Assembly (NCBI RefSeq): GCF_004421005.1
Contig: NZ_CP038026.1
Coordinates: 5,823,623 to 5,887,622 of the forward strand
Origin: Pseudoduganella plicata
Lineage (GTDB): Bacteria > Pseudomonadota > Gammaproteobacteria > Burkholderiales > Burkholderiaceae_D
Direction: 5' to 3'
DNA: 64,000 bases
Made by a program: the position numbers and the translations under genes
Notes under the pieces: model-generated
Database searches by the model: none
What the model was told of the DNA's origin: nothing
Seen by the model: the letters and a program-made list of their open reading frames with translations, nothing else
In this document: piece after piece, positions 8,708-15,503 of the stretch
Position numbering within the stretch: position 1 is the first letter of the stretch
How the letters are laid out: every line of letters starts with the position of its first letter

Positions 8708-9306
8708 GTGAAATCTTGCATTTGTAATCGCGCTGTTGCCCCTTGGCTGGGTGAGCCGGTCGGGACGGCACAGGCGGCGCTGGAGTGACAGAGTCCACAG
8801 CGCTCCTCTCGGTGCAGCCGGCGCCATTATCGGATTGCCTTCGTGCGGGCGAAACTCCCGCGATCGATGATCATCGCCGTGGTCACTACTATCCCAGCCG
8901 CGAAGGCCACCGCCGATGTCGATGCGGCGCGCCTTGGCGCGTCCTGGCGCCAGCCAACAGCTGCTCGGGCCGGCGCAACCCCGGTGCGGGCGATTACCAG
9001 CGTCGCCGAATCGCGTTGAGCCGCTGCGCCCCTAAACGGTCTGCGCTCGCGTGCCCTTGCAGCCGCAGCAATGAGGGCGCCGGGTGCACGTTCGCCGCCG
9101 AGCCATCGCAGATCGCTGGTCGTAGATCTCTTCGTCTTTCGGACATCGCTGGAACCATCCCCACCCCTGTGTGACTCATCAGAGTAGTCGCCGATTCTTG
9201 TGCGGTCCCGGTATCGGGACTGTTGTTCACCTGCCGGTGGTCCGTCGCAGCCCAACCGATGCGGCACTGCGCATGAAACTTCGTTAATGTGGATGAAAGG
9301 TTATAA
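8708..9306. other. Gene-poor stretch behind tRNA-Arg
   Basis: About 600 bases with no gene I can support. Open frames exist on both strands but none has recognisable motifs. One 50-codon frame from ATG 8867 (beginning MIIAVVTTIPAAKATADVD) has plausible codon usage and could be a remnant or a small protein. No perfect direct repeat of the tRNA 3' end and no PIP-box-like TTCGB-N15-TTCGB upstream of 9307 was seen. Confidence 0.4.
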
Positions 9307-9405
9307 ATGCCCAGCCCAGTCAATTCTTACGGCGCAGCGCCGCTTTACCCGTCCGGTGTGTCGGACGACAATCGTTCCCATCGCGCCGCCACGCCAAGTC
9401 AGTAG
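9307..9405 (+). pseudogene. Upstream in-frame segment of the ADP-ribosyltransferase gene, ended by TAG
   Basis: ATG 9307 is preceded by GAAAGG (9295-9300), a good ribosome binding site with six-base spacing. It opens a 32-codon frame (MPSPVNSYGAAPLYPSG and onwards) that ends at TAG 9403-9405. This frame is the same as that of the downstream toxin-like gene, and the codons between the TAG and ATG 9475 continue as a Ser/Arg-rich stretch. The simplest reading is a longer original protein with a Ser/Pro-rich, disordered N-terminus, now split by a nonsense codon. A short independent peptide is the alternative. Confidence 0.45.
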
Positions 9406-9474
9406 CCGAGCGCATCGAGCTCGTCGAGAACACGTCCTTCGGCGAGCAGCGCCAGGAACGACAGCAAGCGTCAC

Positions 9475-10137
9475 ATGAGCCGGCTGGGGCTGGAAACCGG
9501 GCGGGCAGCCGTGCCTGAAACGAGTTCGCCGCGCACCCGCGGGCGGCATCCCGAGTCGTCCGGTGAGTCCGACAGCGGCAGCCCGACGACGCTGTACCGT
9601 TCCCTGCGCCCCGACGAGAGGCCGTTCGAGCGCGGTCTGCTGCCGCCGTCTCCCCACGACGACGACATTTCGGCGCGTACGCACGTCGAGAAAGGATCCA
9701 AGCTGAAGGTCAAGTCGGCTTATGTGTCGGCCACGCGCAGCATGAAGACCGCCGCGGCCTGGGCGGGCAGGGAAGAGGGCGGCCGCGTCGCCACGTTCAC
9801 CAACCCCTCGCGCGACCGCGAAGTGTATGACCTGACCAATCCGGATCACCAGGCGGAAGTCTTTGGCGACAGCCGGACGCCGGCGCGCAATTTTGCCAAA
9901 GGCTCGAAGGAGGTCGTCATCAAGCATGGCGTGCCGCCCGAGAATATCCGCACCGTGTATGACGCGCGGGCCGTGTCCGAAGCGGCCTACCAGGAAGCGA
10001 AAAACAATCCGCCGGCAGGCATGTCCCGTCAGATCAAGAGCCGCGCGAAGGTGCAGGAGGACAAAGTGAAGACGCGCCCGACGCCCGTGCAACTGTACGA
10101 AGTGGCACGACCGGAGGGGTCGTCCGGGAAGCGGTAG
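9475..10137 (+). CDS. Putative ADP-ribosyltransferase toxin/effector (cholera toxin/LT A-chain type)
   Basis: This 220-residue product shows the three landmarks of R-S-E ADP-ribosyltransferases in order. The first is an LYRSLRPDE motif with the NAD-binding Arg at residue 42 (LT toxin: LYRADSRPPDE). The second is YVSATRS at 83-89, equivalent to YVSTS. The third is SKEVVIKHGVPPENI with the catalytic Glu at 146 (LT: EQEVSALGGIPYSQI). The Glu two residues before the catalytic one, which favours arginine as acceptor, is Ser here, so the target residue may differ. Residues 1-38 are Ser/Pro/Arg-rich and look disordered. No classical signal peptide is seen, so export would need another route. The true start is uncertain because the same frame extends upstream past a TAG at 9403 to ATG 9307. 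No immunity gene is evident beside it. Confidence 0.65.
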   Translation: MSRLGLETGRAAVPETSSPRTRGRHPESSGESDSGSPTTLYRSLRPDERPFERGLLPPSPHDDDISARTHVEKGSKLKVKSAYVSATRSMKTAAAWAGREEGGRVATFTNPSRDREVYDLTNPDHQAEVFGDSRTPARNFAKGSKEVVIKHGVPPENIRTVYDARAVSEAAYQEAKNNPPAGMSRQIKSRAKVQEDKVKTRPTPVQLYEVARPEGSSGKR

Positions 10138-10510
10138 GCAATCGCGCTCCGGGGGGCGTTGCCGCAGGCAACGGTTCGACGGCGTTGCGCGTTGTCGATC
10201 GGTGGATGACAGGGGGGGCGCGGGGCCGGAGCCTGCTGTTCGGACCCCGATGGCCTGCGGTTAGCGTCAGCCCGGGAGCCATGGACTGCCAGGTAGTCGC
10301 GCATGGCATCCGTGCGCCTTGGGGCAAAAAACTGTCGAGGGATTTTACAGTCGAGCTTCGGCCCGGCCACCCGTTCCACATACATTGTCGACCAATCCGT
10401 TCAAAATCAAACTCTTGTATAGCGTCGTTGATCTACGGCACAAAACTTGCATTGGCTTTCGAAAAAAACAATTTCCGAAAAATACTCGTTTTTCTATATG
10501 GAGCGTACAA
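10138..10510. other. Intergenic region upstream of the PEP-CTERM gene
   Basis: About 370 bases with no supported gene. The last 120 bases are distinctly AT-richer than the rest and probably hold the promoter and 5' leader of the gene at 10511. I see no clear sigma-70 pair. Confidence 0.35.
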
Positions 10511-11236
10511 GTGAACAAGATCAAGCAAGTCGTGGCGAGTGGGGCGGTGGTGCTGGCGGCCATGGGGACGGCTGTCGCGGCTCCGGTGACGGTTGGCGGT
10601 GTGACATGGGATCCGGATTACCTTCTGGACTTTGCTTCGTCGTCGGTACAGATGCACCAGATTTTCGAGGGCGACGGCTCCGTGCGGGGTTACGGCATCA
10701 TTTCGACCATCAACGGGCGGTCGCAGCAGCAGTTCTGCGATGCGTGCGAGATGACGATCGTGTTCAAGGATTACCGTCCGACGGGCAGCAGCGGTAACAC
10801 GGTGACGTACAGCGGCGGTGTCGTGGAAATCTACATGAATACGGGCGAGTCCACGATCAACCCGAACGATCCGCTGACGATGAACGACAACAATGTCGGT
10901 CGCGGCACGCTGTGGTTGAGCCTGGTTGGCCACGAGTACAATGGCGCAACGTTGCGCGGTACCATCTATTCGCAGCGTCCGCCAAACCTGAGCGGCCTGG
11001 GCCAGCTCGATGTCGTTGGCGGCGTTGCCGCGGCGTATTTCGATACCGATCTGCAGGTCGGTGGTGCCGATCTGGCATTTTCCGCCAGCTTTACGCAGCC
11101 TTACCCTGGCACGACCAATCACGTGATCGGCACCGGCAATTTCTATGGTGTCTCGGCCGTGCCCGAGCCTGCAACGTATCTGATGCTGGGCATGGGGCTG
11201 CTGGCCGTGGGCGGGCTGCGTCGCCGCAAGGCTTGA
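10511..11236 (+). CDS. PEP-CTERM sorting domain-containing exported protein
   Basis: This is a secreted protein of unknown function, anchored or processed by the exosortase system. I chose GTG 10511 because GGAG (10500-10503) lies seven bases upstream and the resulting N-terminus (VNKIKQVVASGAVVLAAMGTAVAA) is a normal signal peptide. The frame extends further upstream to 10319, but that part has no signal-peptide character. The mature region is rich in Gly, Thr and Ser, with a possible disulfide pair in FCDACE. The C-terminus has the motif VPEPATYLML, a hydrophobic helix and the basic end RRRKA. Length is 241 residues. Confidence 0.85.
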   Translation: MNKIKQVVASGAVVLAAMGTAVAAPVTVGGVTWDPDYLLDFASSSVQMHQIFEGDGSVRGYGIISTINGRSQQQFCDACEMTIVFKDYRPTGSSGNTVTYSGGVVEIYMNTGESTINPNDPLTMNDNNVGRGTLWLSLVGHEYNGATLRGTIYSQRPPNLSGLGQLDVVGGVAAAYFDTDLQVGGADLAFSASFTQPYPGTTNHVIGTGNFYGVSAVPEPATYLMLGMGLLAVGGLRRRKA

Positions 11237-11391
11237 ACGCGTAGCGTTGGGCGTGGAAGGCCGATAGGCGCCCGGCAATGCCGGCGTCCGGCGGAGAGGG
11301 CGTCCCAAGCGGGCGCCCGCGGTTCTTTCGGTGACGGCTGTCGGAACCGCATCCGGGTCATGCCCGAAAGTCACCTGCCGCAAAGGGGCCA

Positions 11392-12000
11392 TCACCCCAG
11401 CGCGAGGGCCACCGCCAACGCGATCATCACGGCACCCGTCAGCGCCTCGATACCCTGCCACACCCGCGGACGCGACAGCACGCCGGCAAAGCGAGCGGCG
11501 CCGAACCCCAGCGCTGTAAACCACAACAGCGACGCCGTCATCGCACCCGCCGAGAAGACCGCGCGCTGCTCGGCGGGGTAGCGTCCGCCGATCGAGCCCA
11601 GCAGCACCACGGTGTCCAGGTAGACATGCGGATTGAGCAGTGACATCGCCAGTACCGTGCCCAGCGCGGCCATGGCGCTGCCCGGGGCGGCACCGCTTGC
11701 CGCATCCAGTCCGCCCGGGTGGGCCAGCCGCGCCCATGCGCGCAGGCCGTACCATAGCAGGAAGGCGGCCCCGCCCCAGCGTGCACAAGCCATCAGCCAT
11801 GCCGATGATTCAATCAGCGCGCCGGCACCTGCCACGCCTAGCCCGATCAGCAGCACGTCCACGACAATGCATGCGGCAACTGTCAGCGCGACATGGTTGC
11901 GCAGTATGCCCATGCGCAAAACGTGGGCATTCTGCGCGCCGATGGCCATGATGAGGCTGGCACCGAGTCCGATGCCGCTGAGGTAGACGTCGCTGTTCAT
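11392..12000 (-). CDS. argO: LysE/ArgO family amino acid exporter
   Basis: ArgO exports arginine (and lysine or canavanine) across the inner membrane. The 202-residue protein has the family N-terminus LGASLIMAIGAQNAHVLRMGI, the conserved central motif NPHVYLDTVVLLGSIGG and about six hydrophobic helices. ATG 12000 is preferred over the in-frame codon at 12018 because AGGGA precedes it at proper distance and the N-terminus then matches the family. The gene is divergent from a LysR regulator of the ArgP type, the arrangement known for E. coli argO/argP. Its expression is therefore probably induced by arginine through that regulator. Confidence 0.92.
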   Translation of the reverse strand: MNSDVYLSGIGLGASLIMAIGAQNAHVLRMGILRNHVALTVAACIVVDVLLIGLGVAGAGALIESSAWLMACARWGGAAFLLWYGLRAWARLAHPGGLDAASGAAPGSAMAALGTVLAMSLLNPHVYLDTVVLLGSIGGRYPAEQRAVFSAGAMTASLLWFTALGFGAARFAGVLSRPRVWQGIEALTGAVMIALAVALALG

Positions 12001-12098
12001 GCTATCCCTTCTAAACAAAGACGCATTGTCGCGGCAACGGCGGCAAAGATGAAGTCAGGTTAATATTGTTCACGCAACCTAAATTTCGCTAACTTACA
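12001..12098. promoter_or_regulatory. Divergent argO/argP promoter region
   Basis: This 98-base AT-rich gap between the two divergent starts must carry both promoters. In E. coli ArgP binds the equivalent region. LysR-type half-sites were not defined with certainty. Confidence 0.4.
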
Positions 12099-12989
12099 AT
12101 GACCTTGGACACCCGCCAATGCGACGCCTTCCTGGCTGCGGCCGAGACCGGCAGCTTCGAACTGGCCGCCGCGCGCCTGAATGTGACACCATCGGCCGTT
12201 TCGCAACGGCTGGCAGCGCTGGAAACGGCGCTTGGGCGCCCGCTGCTGGTCCGCAGCCGGCCGTGCCGGGCAACGGCGGCAGGGCAGCGGCTGCAGCAAT
12301 ACCTGCGACGCGCCCGGTTGCTGGAGGCCGAGTTCCTCGCCGGGACGGGGGAACACGATGCGCCGATACAGGTCGCCATCGCCGTGAATAACGACACCCT
12401 GGGCACGTGGTTATTGCCGGCATTGGCCGACTTTCTGGCGCAGGAGAATATGGCAATCGAGATCATTCTCGACGACCAGACCTACACATATTCCCTGCTC
12501 GAGAAGGGACAGGCATTGGCGGGCGTTTCCAGCGAGCCGGAGCCGATGCGCGGTTGTACCGTCCAACCATTGGGCGTCATGCGTTACCGGCTATTGGCAA
12601 GCCGGCCGTTTGCGCAGCGCTGGTTCCCCGACGGATTTACCCGTGATGCGGCGCGGAAAGCACCAGTGGTGTGTTTCGACCGTAAGGACAAATTACAGTC
12701 GGATTTCATCGAACAGCGCCTGGGCCTGCTGCCGGGCGCTTATCCCGTCCATTATGTCCCGTCCAGCGATCCGTTTGTCCGCTCGATTGTCTTTGGCCTT
12801 GGCTATGGGATGCTGCCGTCGCAGCAATACGGCAACTACCTCGACACGGGGGAATTGATTGATCTCTGCCCCGGCCATTATCTCGACGTTCCTTTGTACT
12901 GGCACGCGTGGCGCGTGCAATCGGTAGGGATGGTCCGGCTGGAGCGCCGTATCGTCGACGCGGCAAAAGAGGCGCTGCTGCAGCCGTAA
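12099..12989 (+). CDS. argP: LysR family regulator ArgP (IciA)
   Basis: ArgP activates the arginine exporter gene in response to arginine. The 296-residue product has an N-terminal winged helix-turn-helix at residues 1-60 (RQCDAFLAAAETGSFELAAARLNVTPSAVSQRLAALE) and a LysR substrate-binding domain. That domain has ArgP-specific segments such as AVNNDTLGTWLLPAL and FDRKDKLQSDFI. The length is typical. Its divergent position to argO supports the specific name. It is followed by a hairpin at 13042-13094 and the convergent asparaginase gene. Confidence 0.92.
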   Translation: MTLDTRQCDAFLAAAETGSFELAAARLNVTPSAVSQRLAALETALGRPLLVRSRPCRATAAGQRLQQYLRRARLLEAEFLAGTGEHDAPIQVAIAVNNDTLGTWLLPALADFLAQENMAIEIILDDQTYTYSLLEKGQALAGVSSEPEPMRGCTVQPLGVMRYRLLASRPFAQRWFPDGFTRDAARKAPVVCFDRKDKLQSDFIEQRLGLLPGAYPVHYVPSSDPFVRSIVFGLGYGMLPSQQYGNYLDTGELIDLCPGHYLDVPLYWHAWRVQSVGMVRLERRIVDAAKEALLQP

Positions 12990-13041
12990 GCCAGGGAGTG
13001 GCGCGATCATGCCGCGCCCTGGCGTGCGGCAGTGCTTCATG

Positions 13042-13094
13042 CCGATGAGCTCGTGTCGGTGCAGGGTGTCTACCCATGGACACGAGCTCGTCGG
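13042..13094. repeat. 16-bp inverted repeat between argP and ansB
   Basis: CCGATGAGCTCGTGTC (13042-13057) pairs with 13079-13094 over 16 bases with a single G-T type mismatch and a 21-base loop. It lies between two convergent genes and lacks T-runs. It could be a bidirectional transcription stop or a dispersed REP-like element. Confidence 0.55.
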
Positions 13095-13113
13095 TCTGTC
13101 CGACCTTCTTGGT

Positions 13114-14190
13114 TCAGTAGGTATAAAACATCCGCTGGATTTCGCGGGTGTTATTGGTTTTGGTCAGCGCCAGCATCAACAGGATGCGGGCTTTTTGCGG
13201 ATTCAACGTATCGGCCGCAACAAAATCGAGTTCGTCGTCATTGGCTTCGCCATTGCGTGCCAGAATGCCCTGGCCAACCCGGCTGGAGCGCACGATGATC
13301 GTGCCTTTCTTGCGCGCGGCAATCAATGCGGGTTTGACGCGCGCGGCCAGGCTGCCGTCGCCCACACCGGCGTGAATGATTCCCTTGGCGCCAGCGGCAA
13401 CAAAGGCGTCCAGTGCAACCGGGTTCATATTGGCGTAGCCGTAGACGATGTCGACTTGCGGCAATGCGCTCAGGCTGGCGATATCGAATTCCGTGTCGGC
13501 CGTATGCTTCCGGGTCGAGACGCGATAAAAGAACGGCTTGCCGCCCTGGATATAGCCCATCAGGCCCAGTTCCGGTGTCTTGAAACTGTCCGGGGTCGAG
13601 GTATTGGTCTTGGTGACATCGCGGGCGGAATGAATCTGGTCATTCAGGGCCAGCATCACGCCTTTGCCGATGGCATCCGGGCTGCCGGCAATCGCCACGG
13701 CGTTATACAGGTTGATGGGACCGTCGGCAGACAGGGCGGTGGAAGGGCGCATTGCGCCGACCAATATCACCGGCTTGCGGCTTTTCACCACCAGATCCAG
13801 GAAATAACCCGTTTCTTCCATCGTGTCCGTGCCGTGCGTGATGACGATGCCATCCACGTCGTTTTGCGCCAGCAGCGCGTTGACGCGCTTGCCCAACGCC
13901 AGCCAATGCTCGTTCGTCATGCTCTCGCTGGCGATCTGGAATACCTGCTCGCCCTTGACGTTGGCGATTTTCGACAGTTCCGGCACCGCCTTGATCAGCT
14001 GATCCACACCGACCGTTGCCGCCGTGTAGCCAACCGTCGTCGTACTGGTAGCGCCCGTGCCGGCAATGGTGCCGCCGGTGGCCAGCACCATCACATTCGG
14101 CAGCTTTGCTGTCTGTGCCTGAGCCGCGGCCATGGCTGTCACCAGGCAGAAGAGGGCCAGCAGCCAGCGGGGATTGCATGTCTTGATCAT
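13114..14190 (-). CDS. ansB: Periplasmic type II L-asparaginase
   Basis: The enzyme hydrolyses asparagine to aspartate and ammonia. The 358-residue product begins with a signal peptide (WLLALFCLVTAMAAAQAQ, residues 9-26). It then carries the first catalytic motif VLATGGTIAGTG with the nucleophilic Thr, and the second motif GIVITHGTDTMEETGYFL with the Thr-Asp pair. Downstream blocks VILVGAMRPSTALSADGP and GSLAARV agree with the family. The export signal and length point to the high-affinity periplasmic type. The gene is transcribed towards argP and is divergent from the formate dehydrogenase operon. Confidence 0.93.
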   Translation of the reverse strand: MIKTCNPRWLLALFCLVTAMAAAQAQTAKLPNVMVLATGGTIAGTGATSTTTVGYTAATVGVDQLIKAVPELSKIANVKGEQVFQIASESMTNEHWLALGKRVNALLAQNDVDGIVITHGTDTMEETGYFLDLVVKSRKPVILVGAMRPSTALSADGPINLYNAVAIAGSPDAIGKGVMLALNDQIHSARDVTKTNTSTPDSFKTPELGLMGYIQGGKPFFYRVSTRKHTADTEFDIASLSALPQVDIVYGYANMNPVALDAFVAAGAKGIIHAGVGDGSLAARVKPALIAARKKGTIIVRSSRVGQGILARNGEANDDELDFVAADTLNPQKARILLMLALTKTNNTREIQRMFYTY

Positions 14191-14301
14191 ATGTTCTCCT
14201 TATATCGAACGTTGTAATACCCGCATCTTATAACAGAGACATGCTGATGTACGAGTGCAACTTGGGAGTATTACTGATGGCTAAGCTCTGCGGTTTCAGG
14301 C

Positions 14302-14326
14302 ATATTGGCGGGCTGAGCGCCAATAT
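14302..14326. promoter_or_regulatory. 25-bp dyad upstream of the formate dehydrogenase operon
   Basis: ATATTGGCG (14302-14310) and CGCCAATAT (14318-14326) are perfect inverted arms separated by seven bases, ending 37 bases before the first operon gene. Size and symmetry suit a regulator binding site. The regulator is unknown, and a LysR- or ModE-like protein is only a guess. Confidence 0.45.
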
Positions 14327-14362
14327 TCGTTACCGTACCGCACTTTTCTGAGAAGTGAAATT

Positions 14363-14881
14363 TTGGAAACTGAAGTCCTGAAACTCGCAGTCGTCATGCA
14401 CCGCAAGCCGTTGGCGAGCCGTTGGCAGCCCTATCAGTGGCAGCCCGCCGAGGTGCTGCTTGACCCCGGTATGCCGGCTGGCGCACCGCGTTGCCTGCGG
14501 GAAGACGCCGACGATATGCGCTGGCTGTTTACCGGTTTCGAACTGCGCCTGTACAGCGACGAGGCCGAGGGTTATTTCCTCAATCTCGATTCCCGCGCAC
14601 CGTGCTGGTTCGTGATGTCGCGTCTCGAAGAGATCGACGGCGTCGAAGTGGCCGTGCCGCGCACCGTCACGCTGTCCTATAACGAGGCAGCGCGCCTGAT
14701 GGACGGTGGCGAGCAGGTCGACACCGTGCCGGCGCCCGCATTGATCGTCGAGCGCCTGATGGAATTCGCGCAGGCCTATTACCGGCCGGAGCCGAAGAGG
14801 AAGCGCCGCAAGCCGTCGTTCGAAGGCGGCGCCGCCGTCGACCGGATGGCAAAGGCCGAAGGGCAGCGGCATGGCGGCTGA
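14363..14881 (+). CDS. DUF3305 domain protein, first gene of the formate dehydrogenase operon
   Basis: This 172-residue protein of the DUF3305 family has the typical N-terminal segment LAVVMHRKPLASRWQPYQWQPAEVL and the central WLFTGFELRLYSDEAEGYFLNL. The family is found almost only beside formate dehydrogenase genes and its function is not established. The start is TTG 14363, because the family N-terminus begins about ten residues before the first ATG (14396). The ribosome binding site is weak. The C-terminal 30 residues are basic. It overlaps the next gene by 11 bases, so translation is probably coupled. Confidence 0.85.
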   Translation: METEVLKLAVVMHRKPLASRWQPYQWQPAEVLLDPGMPAGAPRCLREDADDMRWLFTGFELRLYSDEAEGYFLNLDSRAPCWFVMSRLEEIDGVEVAVPRTVTLSYNEAARLMDGGEQVDTVPAPALIVERLMEFAQAYYRPEPKRKRRKPSFEGGAAVDRMAKAEGQRHGG

Positions 14882-15503
14882 GACGTTCTTCGGGCGCTGG
14901 TCGCGCAGGAAGGCCGAGGCGGCCCAGGCTGAGGCGCCGCCGCTCGAGGCAATGCCGCCCGCGCCGGCGGCATTGCCCGTGCCCGCTGAAGCAGCCGTGC
15001 CGGCGCCCACGCTGGCCCAGGTGGCCGAGCTGCAGAAGGATGGCGACTTCCGTCCGTTCGTCGCGCGCGGCGTCGATGAAGGGGTGCGCCGCGCCGCGAT
15101 GAAAAAACTGTTCACCGACCCGCATTTCAACGTGATGGACGGCCTGGACATCTATATCGACGACTACTCGAAGTCCGACCCCATTCCCGCCGCGATGCTG
15201 CTGGCGATGAATCACGCCAAGGACCTGCTCGACCCGCTCGGCACGATCGCGCGCGAGCATGCGAAACGGGGCCTGCTGACGGCCGCGGATGTACGGGTGC
15301 AGCCCGAACCCGCGCCGGAAGGCGAACAGGCCGCAACCATACCGGAAGAACACCACGAAGCACCAGGGCAGGGCGTGCCCGAGTCACCGATCGCGCCCAC
15401 CGAACCCGTCGCGCCGGAACCGGCCGCGGCGCCATCGCTCATTGACCCCGCCGACCCAGCCGACCGCCAGGAAGACCATGAACAGCCGAATCAAAGTTTG
15501 TAA
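14871..15503 (+). CDS. DUF3306 domain protein
   Basis: This 210-residue protein of the DUF3306 family is a constant partner of DUF3305 in formate dehydrogenase clusters. The family part runs from ETFFGRWSRRKAEA at the N-terminus through FVARGVDEGVRRAAMKKLFTDPHFNVMDGLDIYIDDYSK (residues 63-102). The first 50 residues contain an Ala/Pro linker, and the last 70 are a Pro/Glu/Ala-rich tail, probably disordered. The function is not known. It overlaps both neighbours, so it belongs to one transcript with them. Confidence 0.85.
   Translation: MAAETFFGRWSRRKAEAAQAEAPPLEAMPPAPAALPVPAEAAVPAPTLAQVAELQKDGDFRPFVARGVDEGVRRAAMKKLFTDPHFNVMDGLDIYIDDYSKSDPIPAAMLLAMNHAKDLLDPLGTIAREHAKRGLLTAADVRVQPEPAPEGEQAATIPEEHHEAPGQGVPESPIAPTEPVAPEPAAAPSLIDPADPADRQEDHEQPNQSL

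Noticed and set aside
9060..9306. Plant-pathogen style PIP/hrpII box ahead of the ADP-ribosyltransferase
   Set aside because: TTCG tetramers occur at several places but no pair has the required 15-16 base spacing, so type III regulation cannot be claimed from sequence.
10319..10510. Longer N-terminus for the PEP-CTERM protein at 10511
   Set aside because: The frame is open to 10319, but only the GTG at 10511 has a ribosome binding site and yields a signal peptide at the N-terminus.
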